A DNA stretch of 6,599 nucleotides from Thermofilum sp. (GCA_020832965.1 JAJHRM010000144.1:1-6599), one strand, 5' to 3'. Counted from the first letter of the stretch, positions 1 through 5,454 are shown. Program-made: numbers and translations. Notes: generated by a model not told the origin, from the letters alone.

Positions 1-362
1 GCACGCCACCCACTATCCCACCATTATTACTGGGTTAAGGGTTTTATGGATTTTGCTCCTGGGTGCAGCTATTATTCCATTTAATTGTCTCTAAAGCAAA
101 AACGCAGGGAGCTGCGCACGCAAGTTAAAATAATAATCAAGCGGGAAAATTTGAGAAGTATCGAGCAGCGCGCAGCATCATGTACAGGAGGATCTACGAG
201 TGCAGGAAATGCGAGTGCATCTAGGCACCCCTGCAGTACTCCTAGGGGAAAGCCCTTCGGCGAACCGCCCACAAGGGCTCCCGCGTACCGAACCGAGGAG
301 GGGGAGAGTAAATGACTCAAAAGCACCCAAAAAAGCAACACTGGGGCGCAGTTAGGCCGCCA
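1..362. other. Left-edge region without a confident gene
   Basis: No recognisable protein or RNA gene is seen here. Two plus-strand frames are open at the left edge and end at TAA 82-84 and TAA 92-94. The second encodes a hydrophobic tail (LRVLWILLLGAAII), which could be the C-terminal membrane segment of an upstream protein, but 30 residues are too few to decide. Between 85 and 315 there is a 76-codon TTG-start frame rich in Arg, Ser, Thr and Pro, and other frames hold only short ORFs; none resembles a family I know. The second half (about 200-310) is strikingly GC-rich compared with 1-80 and 120-165. The minus-strand end of this region carries the likely rnp4 terminator. Confidence 0.5.
201..300. 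ncRNA. Candidate structured RNA (unassigned)
   Basis: Direct base pairing seen: TGCAGG 201-206 with CCTGCA 230-235, enclosing GTGC 215-218 with GCAC 225-228; then CTCCT 239-243 with AGGAG 296-300, enclosing GGG 246-248 with CCC 280-282, AGCCCTT 251-257 with AAGGGCT 273-279, and CGG 258-260 with CCG 265-267 closed by a CGAA tetraloop. Nested helices in a GC-rich patch are what structured RNAs of thermophiles look like. I looked for RNase P RNA, SRP RNA, tRNA and box C/D or H/ACA signatures and found none, so the class is unknown and the strand undecided. It could also be chance folding in GC-rich non-coding DNA. Confidence 0.3.
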
Positions 363-375
363 TTAGCAAGGCGGA
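316..375 (-). terminator. Probable rnp4 transcription terminator
   Basis: On the minus strand, CCGCC and GGCGG can pair around the rnp4 stop codon (plus-strand 357-376), and a run of six T follows (A-run at plus 329-334) with a second T-run a few bases on (317-322). Archaeal termination depends mainly on such T-runs, so this is a reasonable end for the rnp4 transcript. Confidence 0.45.
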
Positions 376-743
376 GATGAGGGTGCGCGCGTGCTATAGA
401 GCACGTACCACGGCTTTGGCGGCACGTTTTTTCGGTTGAGGGGATACCTCCGTACGTAGCCACACCTCAGACAGGTAATCGCTATGTATTTCATATTTCC
501 CCGATTTCTAACTCTAACCCGCATAGTTTTCCCGGGGACCAGGAAGGCTCCACATTTCCGGCAAACCTTAGCCTTTAAAAAGTCGGGATAGGGCATCTGC
601 GCTTTTTTAGAAATTGCTAGCGCAAGCTCTCCGTAGCGGTTAGCGAGCTCGGGCTCGACAGGGTAGATCTTCTCGGCGAGCTCTAATAGACGGGCTATTC
701 TTTGCCATGCTAAATCCTTTAATTCATGCCTCCTCCTAAACAT
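363..743 (-). CDS. rnp4: Ribonuclease P protein component 4 (Rnp4/Rpp21)
   Basis: Archaeal homologue of eukaryotic Rpp21, a protein subunit of the ribonucleoprotein RNase P that removes the 5' leader from pre-tRNA in the cytoplasm. The 126-residue length fits the family. An N-terminal helical part (about 8-50, with the ARLLELAEK and ELANRYGELALAISKKA helices) is followed by a zinc ribbon: CRKC at 61-64 and CLRC at 91-94, all four zinc-binding cysteines present, with a basic strand RVRVRNRG between them for RNA contact. The ATG at 743 keeps the whole N-terminal helix, so I accept it. It lies head to head with nep1, 13 bp apart. The last 20 residues are Pro/Ser-rich and look like an unstructured tail. 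Identification is by family motif recognition. Confidence 0.93.
   Translation of the reverse strand: MFRRRHELKDLAWQRIARLLELAEKIYPVEPELANRYGELALAISKKAQMPYPDFLKAKVCRKCGAFLVPGKTMRVRVRNRGNMKYIAITCLRCGYVRRYPLNRKNVPPKPWYVLYSTRAPSSPPC
716..725 (+). promoter_or_regulatory. Possible TATA box of nep1, inside rnp4 coding
   Basis: TTTAATTC centred near 721 lies about 36 bp before the nep1 ATG, the spacing expected for an archaeal TATA box driving a nearly leaderless message. It falls within the first codons of rnp4. Assigned by position and AT-richness only. Confidence 0.35.
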
Positions 744-756
744 TCCAGTGAATTAA

Positions 757-1443
757 ATGGACAAGCTGTTATTAATCTTAGCTGATGCTGGGCTCGAGCT
801 GGTTCCACCCGAGATCCGCAATCATCCCGCCGTAGCTAATAATGCCAGAAAGAGGGGCAAAAGGCCTGGAGAAGTCCTGTTAGACGTATCGCTTCACTAC
901 CCAGCAATGAGGAGACTTAAAGACAGATGGAAGAGGGGGAGACCAGATATTGTGCACGTTGCGCTCTTGCTTGCACAAGACTCGATGTTAAATAGGCTTG
1001 GGAGGCTTGAGACGTATGTCCATACCTACCAGGAGAAGGTCATTGAAATATCCCCGGAAATGATCGTGCCCAGAAACTACAACAGGTTTGTTGGTCTAGC
1101 TGAGCAACTCTTACTTGTGGGAAAAGTGCCCCCGGACGCTGAGAAGCCCCTAGCAAGGGTACTCGACAGGAAGCTAGAGGAATTAGTCAGGGAAAAAAGG
1201 ATTACGCAGGTCTACAGACTGGATGAGAAGGGAGCGTTAATCAAACCGAGGGAGCTCGCAAAGATTATGGTTCAAGAAAGAGGTCCTGCGATGATTGTAG
1301 GTGTCTTCCAGGGAGGAGACTTCAGCGAAGAAGTAAAAAGTATAGATGCTGAGAGCTACTCGATCTTCTACGAGGCATTGCCTGTTTGGAGCATACTATC
1401 GCACATGCTAGCTTTAATAGCTGACGAGGCTGGGGTGCCTTAA
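757..1443 (+). CDS. nep1: 16S rRNA pseudouridine N1-methyltransferase Nep1
   Basis: Nep1/Emg1 is a SPOUT-family enzyme that methylates N1 of a pseudouridine in helix 35 of small-subunit rRNA and helps assemble the 30S subunit. The 228 residues match the family in length and order: start LLLILADAGLELVPPEI with HP (residues 4-24), the active-site and RNA-binding segment KRGRPDIVHVALLLAQDS (59-76), GRLETYVHT (82-90), the IVPRNYNRFVGLAEQLL block (103-119), and the C-terminal knot with MIVGVFQGGDF (179-189) and YSIFYEALPVWSILSHML (201-218), which bind S-adenosylmethionine. ATG 757 is preceded directly by an in-frame TAA, so it is the first possible start. pelA begins on the base after the stop codon, so the two are almost surely co-transcribed. 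Confidence 0.96.
   Translation: MDKLLLILADAGLELVPPEIRNHPAVANNARKRGKRPGEVLLDVSLHYPAMRRLKDRWKRGRPDIVHVALLLAQDSMLNRLGRLETYVHTYQEKVIEISPEMIVPRNYNRFVGLAEQLLLVGKVPPDAEKPLARVLDRKLEELVREKRITQVYRLDEKGALIKPRELAKIMVQERGPAMIVGVFQGGDFSEEVKSIDAESYSIFYEALPVWSILSHMLALIADEAGVP
768..776 (-). promoter_or_regulatory. Possible TATA box of rnp4, inside nep1 coding
   Basis: Read on the minus strand, ATTAATAAC centred near 772 lies about 29 bp before the rnp4 ATG at 743. That spacing predicts a start of transcription within a few bases of the ATG. It lies in codons 4-7 of nep1. Assigned by position and composition only. Confidence 0.35.
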
Positions 1444-2520
1444 TTGCGTGTGCTAAGTATAGACGAGGACAAGGGCGAAATTGAAGTTATATTAGAAGTG
1501 CTGGAGGACCTATACTTCCTACACTTACTGCTCAGGAAGGGAGACATGCTTTATGGCTGGACCACGAGGCAGGTTAAGGTTAGTAGGAGCGGTGGAGAAG
1601 AGAGGGGCGACAGAGTACCCGTTTACATGGGCATAGAAGTTGAGAAAATGGCATATGCAAAGTTTTCTGAAAAACTGCGGGTTACCGGGAAAGTTATAGA
1701 TGCCCCAGAAGAGCTTCATGCGAGGGGTAGCTACCATACAATACAAGTCGGAGTGGGCGATAAGCTGAAAATCAAAAAGAAGAACGGAATGGATAAATTC
1801 ACCAGGAACATTCTAGAACGGGCAACCTCCAGCATAGCGCGGGTAATGCTAATCGCTGTTGGAGATGAGGAAATCGCCGTGGGGCTCCTTTCACCGGTAG
1901 GCATAGAAATAAAGTCCATTATACCCTATGTGCCGAAGGGCGGAGGAGAAGAAACAAGCATAGAGGCACGCTACAAAGACCCCATAAAACAAATTTTGTC
2001 GAGAATCTTCACAGGTGAAAAACACGAAAAAATAGATGAAGTGGTGGTAGCCGTGAATGAGCGACTATGTGCGTTGACGCAAAAAATTCTCAGCGAGCTG
2101 GGCATTAAAGCAAAACTCATAAAGGTAAGCGAAGGTGGAGAAGCTGGCATTCATGAATTATTAAGAAGAGGAGATTCAAGAGAAATGCTCAGATCTACAC
2201 GCATCACAGTGGAGATCTCCGAGCTAGAAGAAATGCTCAAAGAACTCTTCTCAGGAAGCGAGAAAATTGTCACAGGCCTAGAGCAGGTCAGCGCGGCGGC
2301 GCTGTGGGGATTAGTGGAAAAGGTAATTGTTGATGATTGTCTGTTATTTGGCGAGACACGGGAAACCCTCGTAGAGATGCTGGATATCATTTTTAAACAT
2401 GGTGGGAGAGTAATAATAATCCCTGAGGAGAGCGAAAGCGGCAGAAAACTTAAGTCCGTGGGAGGAATAATAGCAAAGCTATACTACGTTCCCCGGCTCT
2501 CAGCAGGCGCCACCTGTTAA
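1444..2520 (+). CDS. pelA: mRNA surveillance protein Pelota (Dom34)
   Basis: Pelota/aPelota enters the A site of stalled ribosomes with aEF1A and, with ABCE1, splits them. The 358 residues show the three-domain eRF1-like layout: an Sm-like N-terminal domain (about 1-130, start MRVLSIDEDKGEIEVILEVLEDL, then RKGDMLYGWTTRQVK), a central RNase H-like domain (about 132-260) with the family motif GGEAGIHELLRRG (231-243) and no GGQ, as expected for Pelota rather than a release factor, and an L7Ae-like C-terminal domain (about 265-350) with ALWGLVEKVIVDD and ESGRKLKSVGGIIAKLYY. The start is TTG, adjoining the nep1 stop; a purine-rich GGGGTG lies 7 bases upstream and could serve as ribosome binding site. 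The last residues (RLSAGATC) extend a little past the usual end. Confidence 0.95.
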   Translation: MRVLSIDEDKGEIEVILEVLEDLYFLHLLLRKGDMLYGWTTRQVKVSRSGGEERGDRVPVYMGIEVEKMAYAKFSEKLRVTGKVIDAPEELHARGSYHTIQVGVGDKLKIKKKNGMDKFTRNILERATSSIARVMLIAVGDEEIAVGLLSPVGIEIKSIIPYVPKGGGEETSIEARYKDPIKQILSRIFTGEKHEKIDEVVVAVNERLCALTQKILSELGIKAKLIKVSEGGEAGIHELLRRGDSREMLRSTRITVEISELEEMLKELFSGSEKIVTGLEQVSAAALWGLVEKVIVDDCLLFGETRETLVEMLDIIFKHGGRVIIIPEESESGRKLKSVGGIIAKLYYVPRLSAGATC

Positions 2521-2550
2521 CCCGCCTTAGCGCAGGGTTATGGGATTTTT
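2518..2550 (+). terminator. Likely pelA terminator hairpin, also the tnpB-remnant end
   Basis: TAACCC at 2518-2523, beginning on the pelA stop codon, pairs with GGGTTA at 2535-2540, with a further GC pair pair inside; TGGGATTTTTA with five T follows at 2546-2550. On the plus strand this would end the nep1-pelA transcript. On the minus strand the same inverted repeat lies at the stop codon of the tnpB remnant, so it may instead be, or have come from, the hairpin end of the transposon. Confidence 0.45.
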
Positions 2551-3228
2551 ATGGGTATTGCTTTCGATGGGGTTGCCAGGAAGCTGAGCACCCTGATGTG
2601 CCGCGGCAGCTCCGCCTCGATTCCCAGTGCTTCCAGCCCCCTAGCTATGATGCCTAAGCCGCCGTTCACGTCTTCGTGCATCGTGTGCCCATGCGGGCAC
2701 GTGACCAAACCCTAAGCTTCCTCTACACTTCCACTTTGTGGTAGGCGCACACTTTACTTGTGCCCCCCTCGCTTACGGCGAAGGTTGCGATGCCCGCGTT
2801 TTCCAGGGTTGTGGCTAATTGATTATCGGCAGGCGCTCGCCGCTGCGCTTCCTGTACCCCGGAGGCCTAGGCTTGAGCCAAGGCGGCAGCCTCCCCTCCC
2901 CTCTCTCCTTTAAAAGCTCGGCGAAGCTTTTCCAGGCTTCACTCACTCTCCGCAACGTTTTGTCGAAGTTCTTAGCGCCAAGTACCTTCTTGATCTCCTG
3001 GTACTCTAGTGCTACTTTAGTGATCTCTCTTGCAAGTCTCATGTCTGTGTCGATCCCCCCGCCAACGAAGAACAGCTGCCTACGTCTATAATCCTCCATG
3101 TTCATGAGCCTAGCCCCCTGGTCCCCGATGTAGTGCAGCATCTCCTTCTGCTTAGGCGTCGGGAGCAGCCTCACCCCGTCGCACCGCTCAACAACCTGTA
3201 AAATGGGATTGAGACTATTTGGTAACAT
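2538..3228 (-). pseudogene. tnpB: Decayed tnpB (IS200/IS605-type OrfB), catalytic middle deleted
   Basis: TnpB is an RNA-guided RuvC-like nuclease carried by IS200/IS605 and IS607 elements. The first part (3228-2815, 137 codons) has family N-terminal marks: RLLPTPKQ (20-27), YRRRQLFF (47-54), SEAWKSFAELLK (96-107) and LKPRPPGYRKR (118-128). It then stops. In another frame directly after, 2817-2726 reads as the tail of the RuvC region and first half of the zinc finger (VSEGGTSKVCAYHKVEV) ending in a TAG. After a further frameshift near 2711, the rest reads GLVTCPHGHTMHEDVNGG and on to a stop at 2538. A whole TnpB has roughly 350-430 residues, so I infer that about 150-200 central residues, with the RuvC I Asp and II Glu, are gone. 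The third RuvC Asp (in HEDVNGG) remains. The first 15 residues before GVRLLP look unlike the family, so the original start may lie further in. No protein product should be active. Confidence 0.9.
3187..3213. repeat. 27-bp imperfect inverted repeat at the tnpB remnant 5' end
   Basis: CTCAA at 3187-3191 and TTGAG at 3209-3213 form the inverted ends, and the sequence continues GGGATTGAGAC to 3215. It lies in the first codons of the tnpB remnant. Its GGATTGAGAC end recalls the ATTGAAAC/ATTGAAAG ends of many archaeal CRISPR repeats, but only one copy exists in the window. It might equally be part of the transposon's left end. Confidence 0.3.
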
Positions 3229-3266
3229 AAAACATAAAAACAGAGTCTTTTTAGGGATAATACTCT
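3229..3266 (-). terminator. Probable terminator of the trm14 cluster
   Basis: On the minus strand, AGAGT (plus 3262-3266) pairs with ACTCT (3242-3246) over a 15-base loop, and GTTTTTATGTTTTATG follows at once. Hairpin plus T-runs 17 bp past the methyltransferase stop codon is a good archaeal terminator, and it separates that cluster from the tnpB remnant behind it. Confidence 0.5.
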
Positions 3267-3282
3267 AAATACAAAACGCGCG

Positions 3283-4284
3283 CTAACGTGAATGTTCAAA
3301 GCGGAAAATAAAACTTGTAAGCCCGCCCTCATTTATTTTCCACATACCAGTACGAATAAAATCTCTCGTACTACCTACATGTTCAACGAGTTTCCTGTGG
3401 GGGGATAGTATTACTAACCTGCCGCTGTCTTCAAGACTTTTAGTAGCCAAGTCAAAAAGGGACTCGTATGTTCTCTTCAACCCCCTAACTGCCCTCTCCC
3501 TGATGCCGAAGGGAGGATTTGCAATTATTGCATCAACGTAGAGTGCCCTTAGAGGTACCAACGTTGAGTCACATGCGAGTAAGTAAAGAGTTTTACCTAC
3601 AGATTTCGAGTTTTTAAGCGCACCCCCTATGGAAGCAGCATCGATGTCGCTGCAAATCACCTCGATCCCTGGACTAACTGTTAAGCACTCAAGTGGTATA
3701 GTTCCTGACCCGCAAAACGGGTCCCACATTTTCCTTTGTGGCGATGCTATCCTGCACATGGCATATGCAATTATTGGATTGAGGGCTGAGCGGTGCACAA
3801 ATTGCCTGTAAGGTCGGTCTCGCAGACTCCCAGCCCAGGTCAAATTAATGCCATACCTAAACTTACCACTGTCGTATTCTATGTAGATTGCTATGTCGGG
3901 AAAATCCAAGGAAACCTCTAGTGCAAGGCGTTCCCTTACAATTTTGCCTATGCTAGAAGCTATATCAATTGACGTTGCTTCAATGTCTTTAGTTACTCGC
4001 TCGGCATTAACCGAGAAATACCTGTACCTTCCCTTAAGCCCTTTGAGGTGAGCTACAAGATCTTCTCCAGCGTCTCTGAGGTTGCTAGTCTCGCCTAAAA
4101 GCAGGTAAACGTTTTCGATTGAATGAGCGCCGGTAATTATTTTTCCCAAGCAGATCTCAGGTAGCTCGGCTATGACTCTTCCTGAAGCTTTAAGTAAACT
4201 TACATGTGAACCAGGACACAGCTCTCTCAGCTCTTCTGCCACAAATTCCTCAATACCGGGAACAGTCGTAGCCAGAATCCTCAA
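3283..4284 (-). CDS. THUMP-domain tRNA guanine-N2 methyltransferase (Trm14/TrmN-like)
   Basis: Predicted to methylate N2 of a guanosine in tRNA, probably position 6 in the acceptor stem as for archaeal Trm14, using S-adenosylmethionine. The 333 residues hold an N-terminal ferredoxin-like plus THUMP region (about 1-155, ending FRYGINLTWAGSLRDRPYR), the linker RSALNPIIAYAM that is typical of the family, and a Rossmann methyltransferase with the SAM loop DPFCGSGTIPLE (188-199), acidic ribose-binding SDID (212-215), and catalytic NPPFG (256-260), a variant of NPPY. The start is TTG at 4284; TTGA shares four bases with the stop of the upstream 115-residue gene, so translation is probably coupled. 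The alternative is a Trm-G10-type enzyme (m2G10); the NPPFGIRE context and size favour Trm14, but the target position cannot be settled by sight. Confidence 0.85.
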   Translation of the reverse strand: MRILATTVPGIEEFVAEELRELCPGSHVSLLKASGRVIAELPEICLGKIITGAHSIENVYLLLGETSNLRDAGEDLVAHLKGLKGRYRYFSVNAERVTKDIEATSIDIASSIGKIVRERLALEVSLDFPDIAIYIEYDSGKFRYGINLTWAGSLRDRPYRQFVHRSALNPIIAYAMCRIASPQRKMWDPFCGSGTIPLECLTVSPGIEVICSDIDAASIGGALKNSKSVGKTLYLLACDSTLVPLRALYVDAIIANPPFGIRERAVRGLKRTYESLFDLATKSLEDSGRLVILSPHRKLVEHVGSTRDFIRTGMWKINEGGLTSFIFRFEHSR

Positions 4285-4628
4285 GCGTCCTTCACCGAAC
4301 TTATAAAGACCTTGAAGAAGTATTTCCTGGCTAAGGACGTGACTCCTTTCTTATCAATCTTCCCGAAGCTATTATAGAACGCAAGAGTGAAGTAGCCCAC
4401 GAGGAAGCGATAAACAACATTATCGAGTGTTCCCGGCGCCACGTAGATGGTTTCGGAAACGATATCGACGAAAACTCCCTCGTCTGCTCGGCAGAAGCCT
4501 GCCTGCCTATTTTCCCTGTTCGTCACTATTATTGCTTGCACCTTTGGCGTGTTTAGCCCCTCTCTTATTAAGACCTCCTCAGCTATTCTAAGAGCCCTTT
4601 CAAGGACTTTTTCTACGCTTGCCATCAC
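4281..4628 (-). CDS. Uncharacterised 115-residue protein coupled to the methyltransferase
   Basis: I do not recognise this family. The protein begins with an amphipathic helix (VEKVLERALRIAEEVLIREGL, about 5-25), followed by alternating strands (VQAIIVTN, FVDIVSETIYVAP, about 30-66) and a long hydrophobic helix (NVVYRFLVGYFTLAFYNSFG, 70-89), with a basic end. No signal peptide, cysteine pair or catalytic motif is evident; the helix at 70-89 has enough Arg/Tyr to be buried rather than membrane-spanning. GTG 4628 and ATG 4625 are both possible starts; ATG 4625 looks as good. It has its own TATA-like box 34 bp upstream and overlaps the methyltransferase by TTGA, which suggests the two proteins are made together. 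It is genuinely coding in appearance: the reading frame is maintained up to a precise overlap. Confidence 0.8.
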   Translation of the reverse strand: MMASVEKVLERALRIAEEVLIREGLNTPKVQAIIVTNRENRQAGFCRADEGVFVDIVSETIYVAPGTLDNVVYRFLVGYFTLAFYNSFGKIDKKGVTSLARKYFFKVFISSVKDA

Positions 4629-4654
4629 CGATTACATAATTTAAAGAAAAACTT

Positions 4655-4663
4655 CTTTATAAA
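4655..4663 (-). promoter_or_regulatory. TATA box for the 115-residue gene and trm14
   Basis: Minus-strand TTTATAAAG at 4663-4655, centred 34 bp before ATG 4625, is a near-ideal archaeal TATA element; the transcript would start near 4633 with a leader of a few bases. It lies between the stop of the upstream gene (4674) and this start, so the pair 4628-3283 can be transcribed by itself. Confidence 0.6.
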
Positions 4664-4673
4664 CCAGGTGATG

Positions 4674-5030
4674 CTATGCGGTTACTGCGATCTTCTCAAG
4701 TATTAGGTTTAAGTCATCCAAGTTTCTTAGAACAACCCTATCATAGTTCTTCGCCAGGATCCAGAGTGGCGAGTCCTTTCTAACAGCATACTTTACCCCA
4801 TGCTTAGTTTTGCCAAGGACCTCCAGATAGCCTCTCTCCCTGAACCTCTCCAGCACGTCCTTAACAAGGGTAAGTATGACGGGCTGGGTCTCTATGTTAG
4901 CTATAACTGCAATTTTCTTGGCATTGAAAGTAACTATGCTTCCACGAGTTTTCCTAATCATCTCCAGGATTGCCTGTACTACGTGTGCACTAAACTCGTT
5001 ATAATTCCTGTATAGAGGTACACGAATCAC
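4674..5030 (-). CDS. Putative winged-helix DNA-binding protein
   Basis: A 118-residue protein whose order of elements suggests a winged helix-turn-helix: helix FSAHVVQAILEMIRKT (13-28), short strand and helix IVTFNAKKIAVIAN (32-45), a likely recognition helix TQPVILTLVKDVLERFRERG (48-67), and a wing YLEVLGKTKHGVKYAVR (68-84), then a C-terminal helical part. This is shape-based inference, not a match to a named regulator. The start is GTG 5030; no Shine-Dalgarno sequence is visible, and a TATA-like box about 41 bp upstream predicts a leader near 15 nt. An ATG at 5040 in another frame opens only a 13-codon peptide. It is the first gene of the minus-strand cluster and is divergent from the 88-residue gene; control of its neighbours is possible but unproven. 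Confidence 0.75.
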   Translation of the reverse strand: MIRVPLYRNYNEFSAHVVQAILEMIRKTRGSIVTFNAKKIAVIANIETQPVILTLVKDVLERFRERGYLEVLGKTKHGVKYAVRKDSPLWILAKNYDRVVLRNLDDLNLILEKIAVTA

Positions 5031-5065
5031 AACGTTTCATGATAACAAATACCTTAACCCACTTA

Positions 5066-5076
5066 CATTTATACAC
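5066..5076 (-). promoter_or_regulatory. TATA box for the winged-helix-like gene
   Basis: On the minus strand GTGTATAAATG covers plus-strand 5076-5066, centred about 41 bp before GTG 5030, predicting transcription from near 5045. The AT-rich stretch TTTAATT just upstream could be extra promoter sequence. Confidence 0.5.
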
Positions 5077-5147
5077 AAGAATTAAATCGATCGTAAGTAT
5101 ATCGTAGTACAGCTGCTCTCTCCAAAGACCAAACTTTAAGCGCACAA

Positions 5148-5156
5148 TACTTATTA
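5148..5156 (+). promoter_or_regulatory. Possible TATA box of the 88-residue gene
   Basis: TACTTATTA centred near 5152 lies about 36 bp before ATG 5188, with TTTAAG slightly further up (5135-5140). Either fits a short-leader archaeal promoter. The region 5031-5187 thus looks like a divergent promoter pair and holds no gene that I can see. Confidence 0.35.
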
Positions 5157-5187
5157 GCTACCTGTGGAAACTGTTCAGCGTTGAAGC

Positions 5188-5454
5188 ATGTCTAAAAAGC
5201 CTTATCCCAGAAATGATGACATCGTGAATGCCATTTTAAAAGTCCTGGGCAAGGCATACGTCATAACTCCTGGTGAGTTTCCAGAGGCAGTAAAAAGGCA
5301 ACTCAACGAAGATGGCTTCTATTCAGGGCTCGTAACTGCCAGCAGAGTTTGGCAGCTCTATGAGAAGCTTGTTAGGAATAGGCAGGTGGCGGATGTACTT
5401 AATGTTGTCACATCCGAGAGAGCGCGCGCTAAGAATAGCAGAAAAGTTAATTAA
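5188..5454 (+). CDS. Small conserved-looking protein, possible helix-turn-helix
   Basis: An 88-residue basic protein that I cannot name. After a charged N-terminus (MSKKPYPRND) come helix DIVNAILKVLGKAYV (11-25), TPGEFPEAVKRQLNEDG (27-43), and helix SGLVTASRVWQLYEKLVRNRQVADVLNVV (46-74), then a lysine/arginine-rich tail (ERARAKNSRKVN). The pattern of three or four short helices with S/T-rich turn before the third is compatible with a helix-turn-helix DNA-binding fold, which is inference. ATG 5188 is the first start; there is no clear ribosome binding site. The gene precedes leuS on the same strand by 48 bp and is divergent from another putative DNA-binding protein. The coding bias of the frame and absence of a better competing frame support it as real. 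Confidence 0.75.
   Translation: MSKKPYPRNDDIVNAILKVLGKAYVITPGEFPEAVKRQLNEDGFYSGLVTASRVWQLYEKLVRNRQVADVLNVVTSERARAKNSRKVN

Noticed and set aside
180..224. Short frame MYRRIYECRKCECI, and the later MTQKHPKKQHWGAVRPPLARRR (312-380), considered as parts of a broken zinc-ribbon gene such as rpoP or L40e
   Set aside because: The CxxC and the RPPLARRR end recall RpoP, but the second cysteine pair is absent from all frames and the spacing is too long; the likeness is too short to support a pseudogene.
100..310. RNase P RNA, SRP RNA or tRNA
   Set aside because: I searched by eye for GAGGAAAGUCC and ACAGAAA, for the GGAAGGGAGCA core, and for T-arm GTTCRA with a paired stem. Only weak partial likenesses appear (for example CAGGAAATGCG at 203-213), and nothing is in the right order.
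85..315. 76-codon TTG-start frame on the plus strand
   Set aside because: Its second half is low-complexity Ser/Thr/Pro/Arg-rich sequence as expected from a GC-rich non-coding stretch, it matches no family I know, and nested hairpins explain the same bases at least as well.
81..341. Minus-strand 86-codon frame opposite the same region
   Set aside because: Hydrophobic and cysteine-rich composition with no coherent membrane pattern, and it would lie on the terminator of rnp4; it looks like a shadow frame.
200..355. 51-codon GTG-start frame following AGGAGG at 186-191
   Set aside because: The Shine-Dalgarno-like string is good and the spacing fits, but the peptide has no recognisable features and overlaps the hairpin region; kept only as an alternative.
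2815..3228. 137-codon minus frame as an independent hypothetical gene
   Set aside because: It carries the TnpB N-terminal motifs and stops exactly where the TnpB C-terminal part resumes in another frame, so it is part of a pseudogene.
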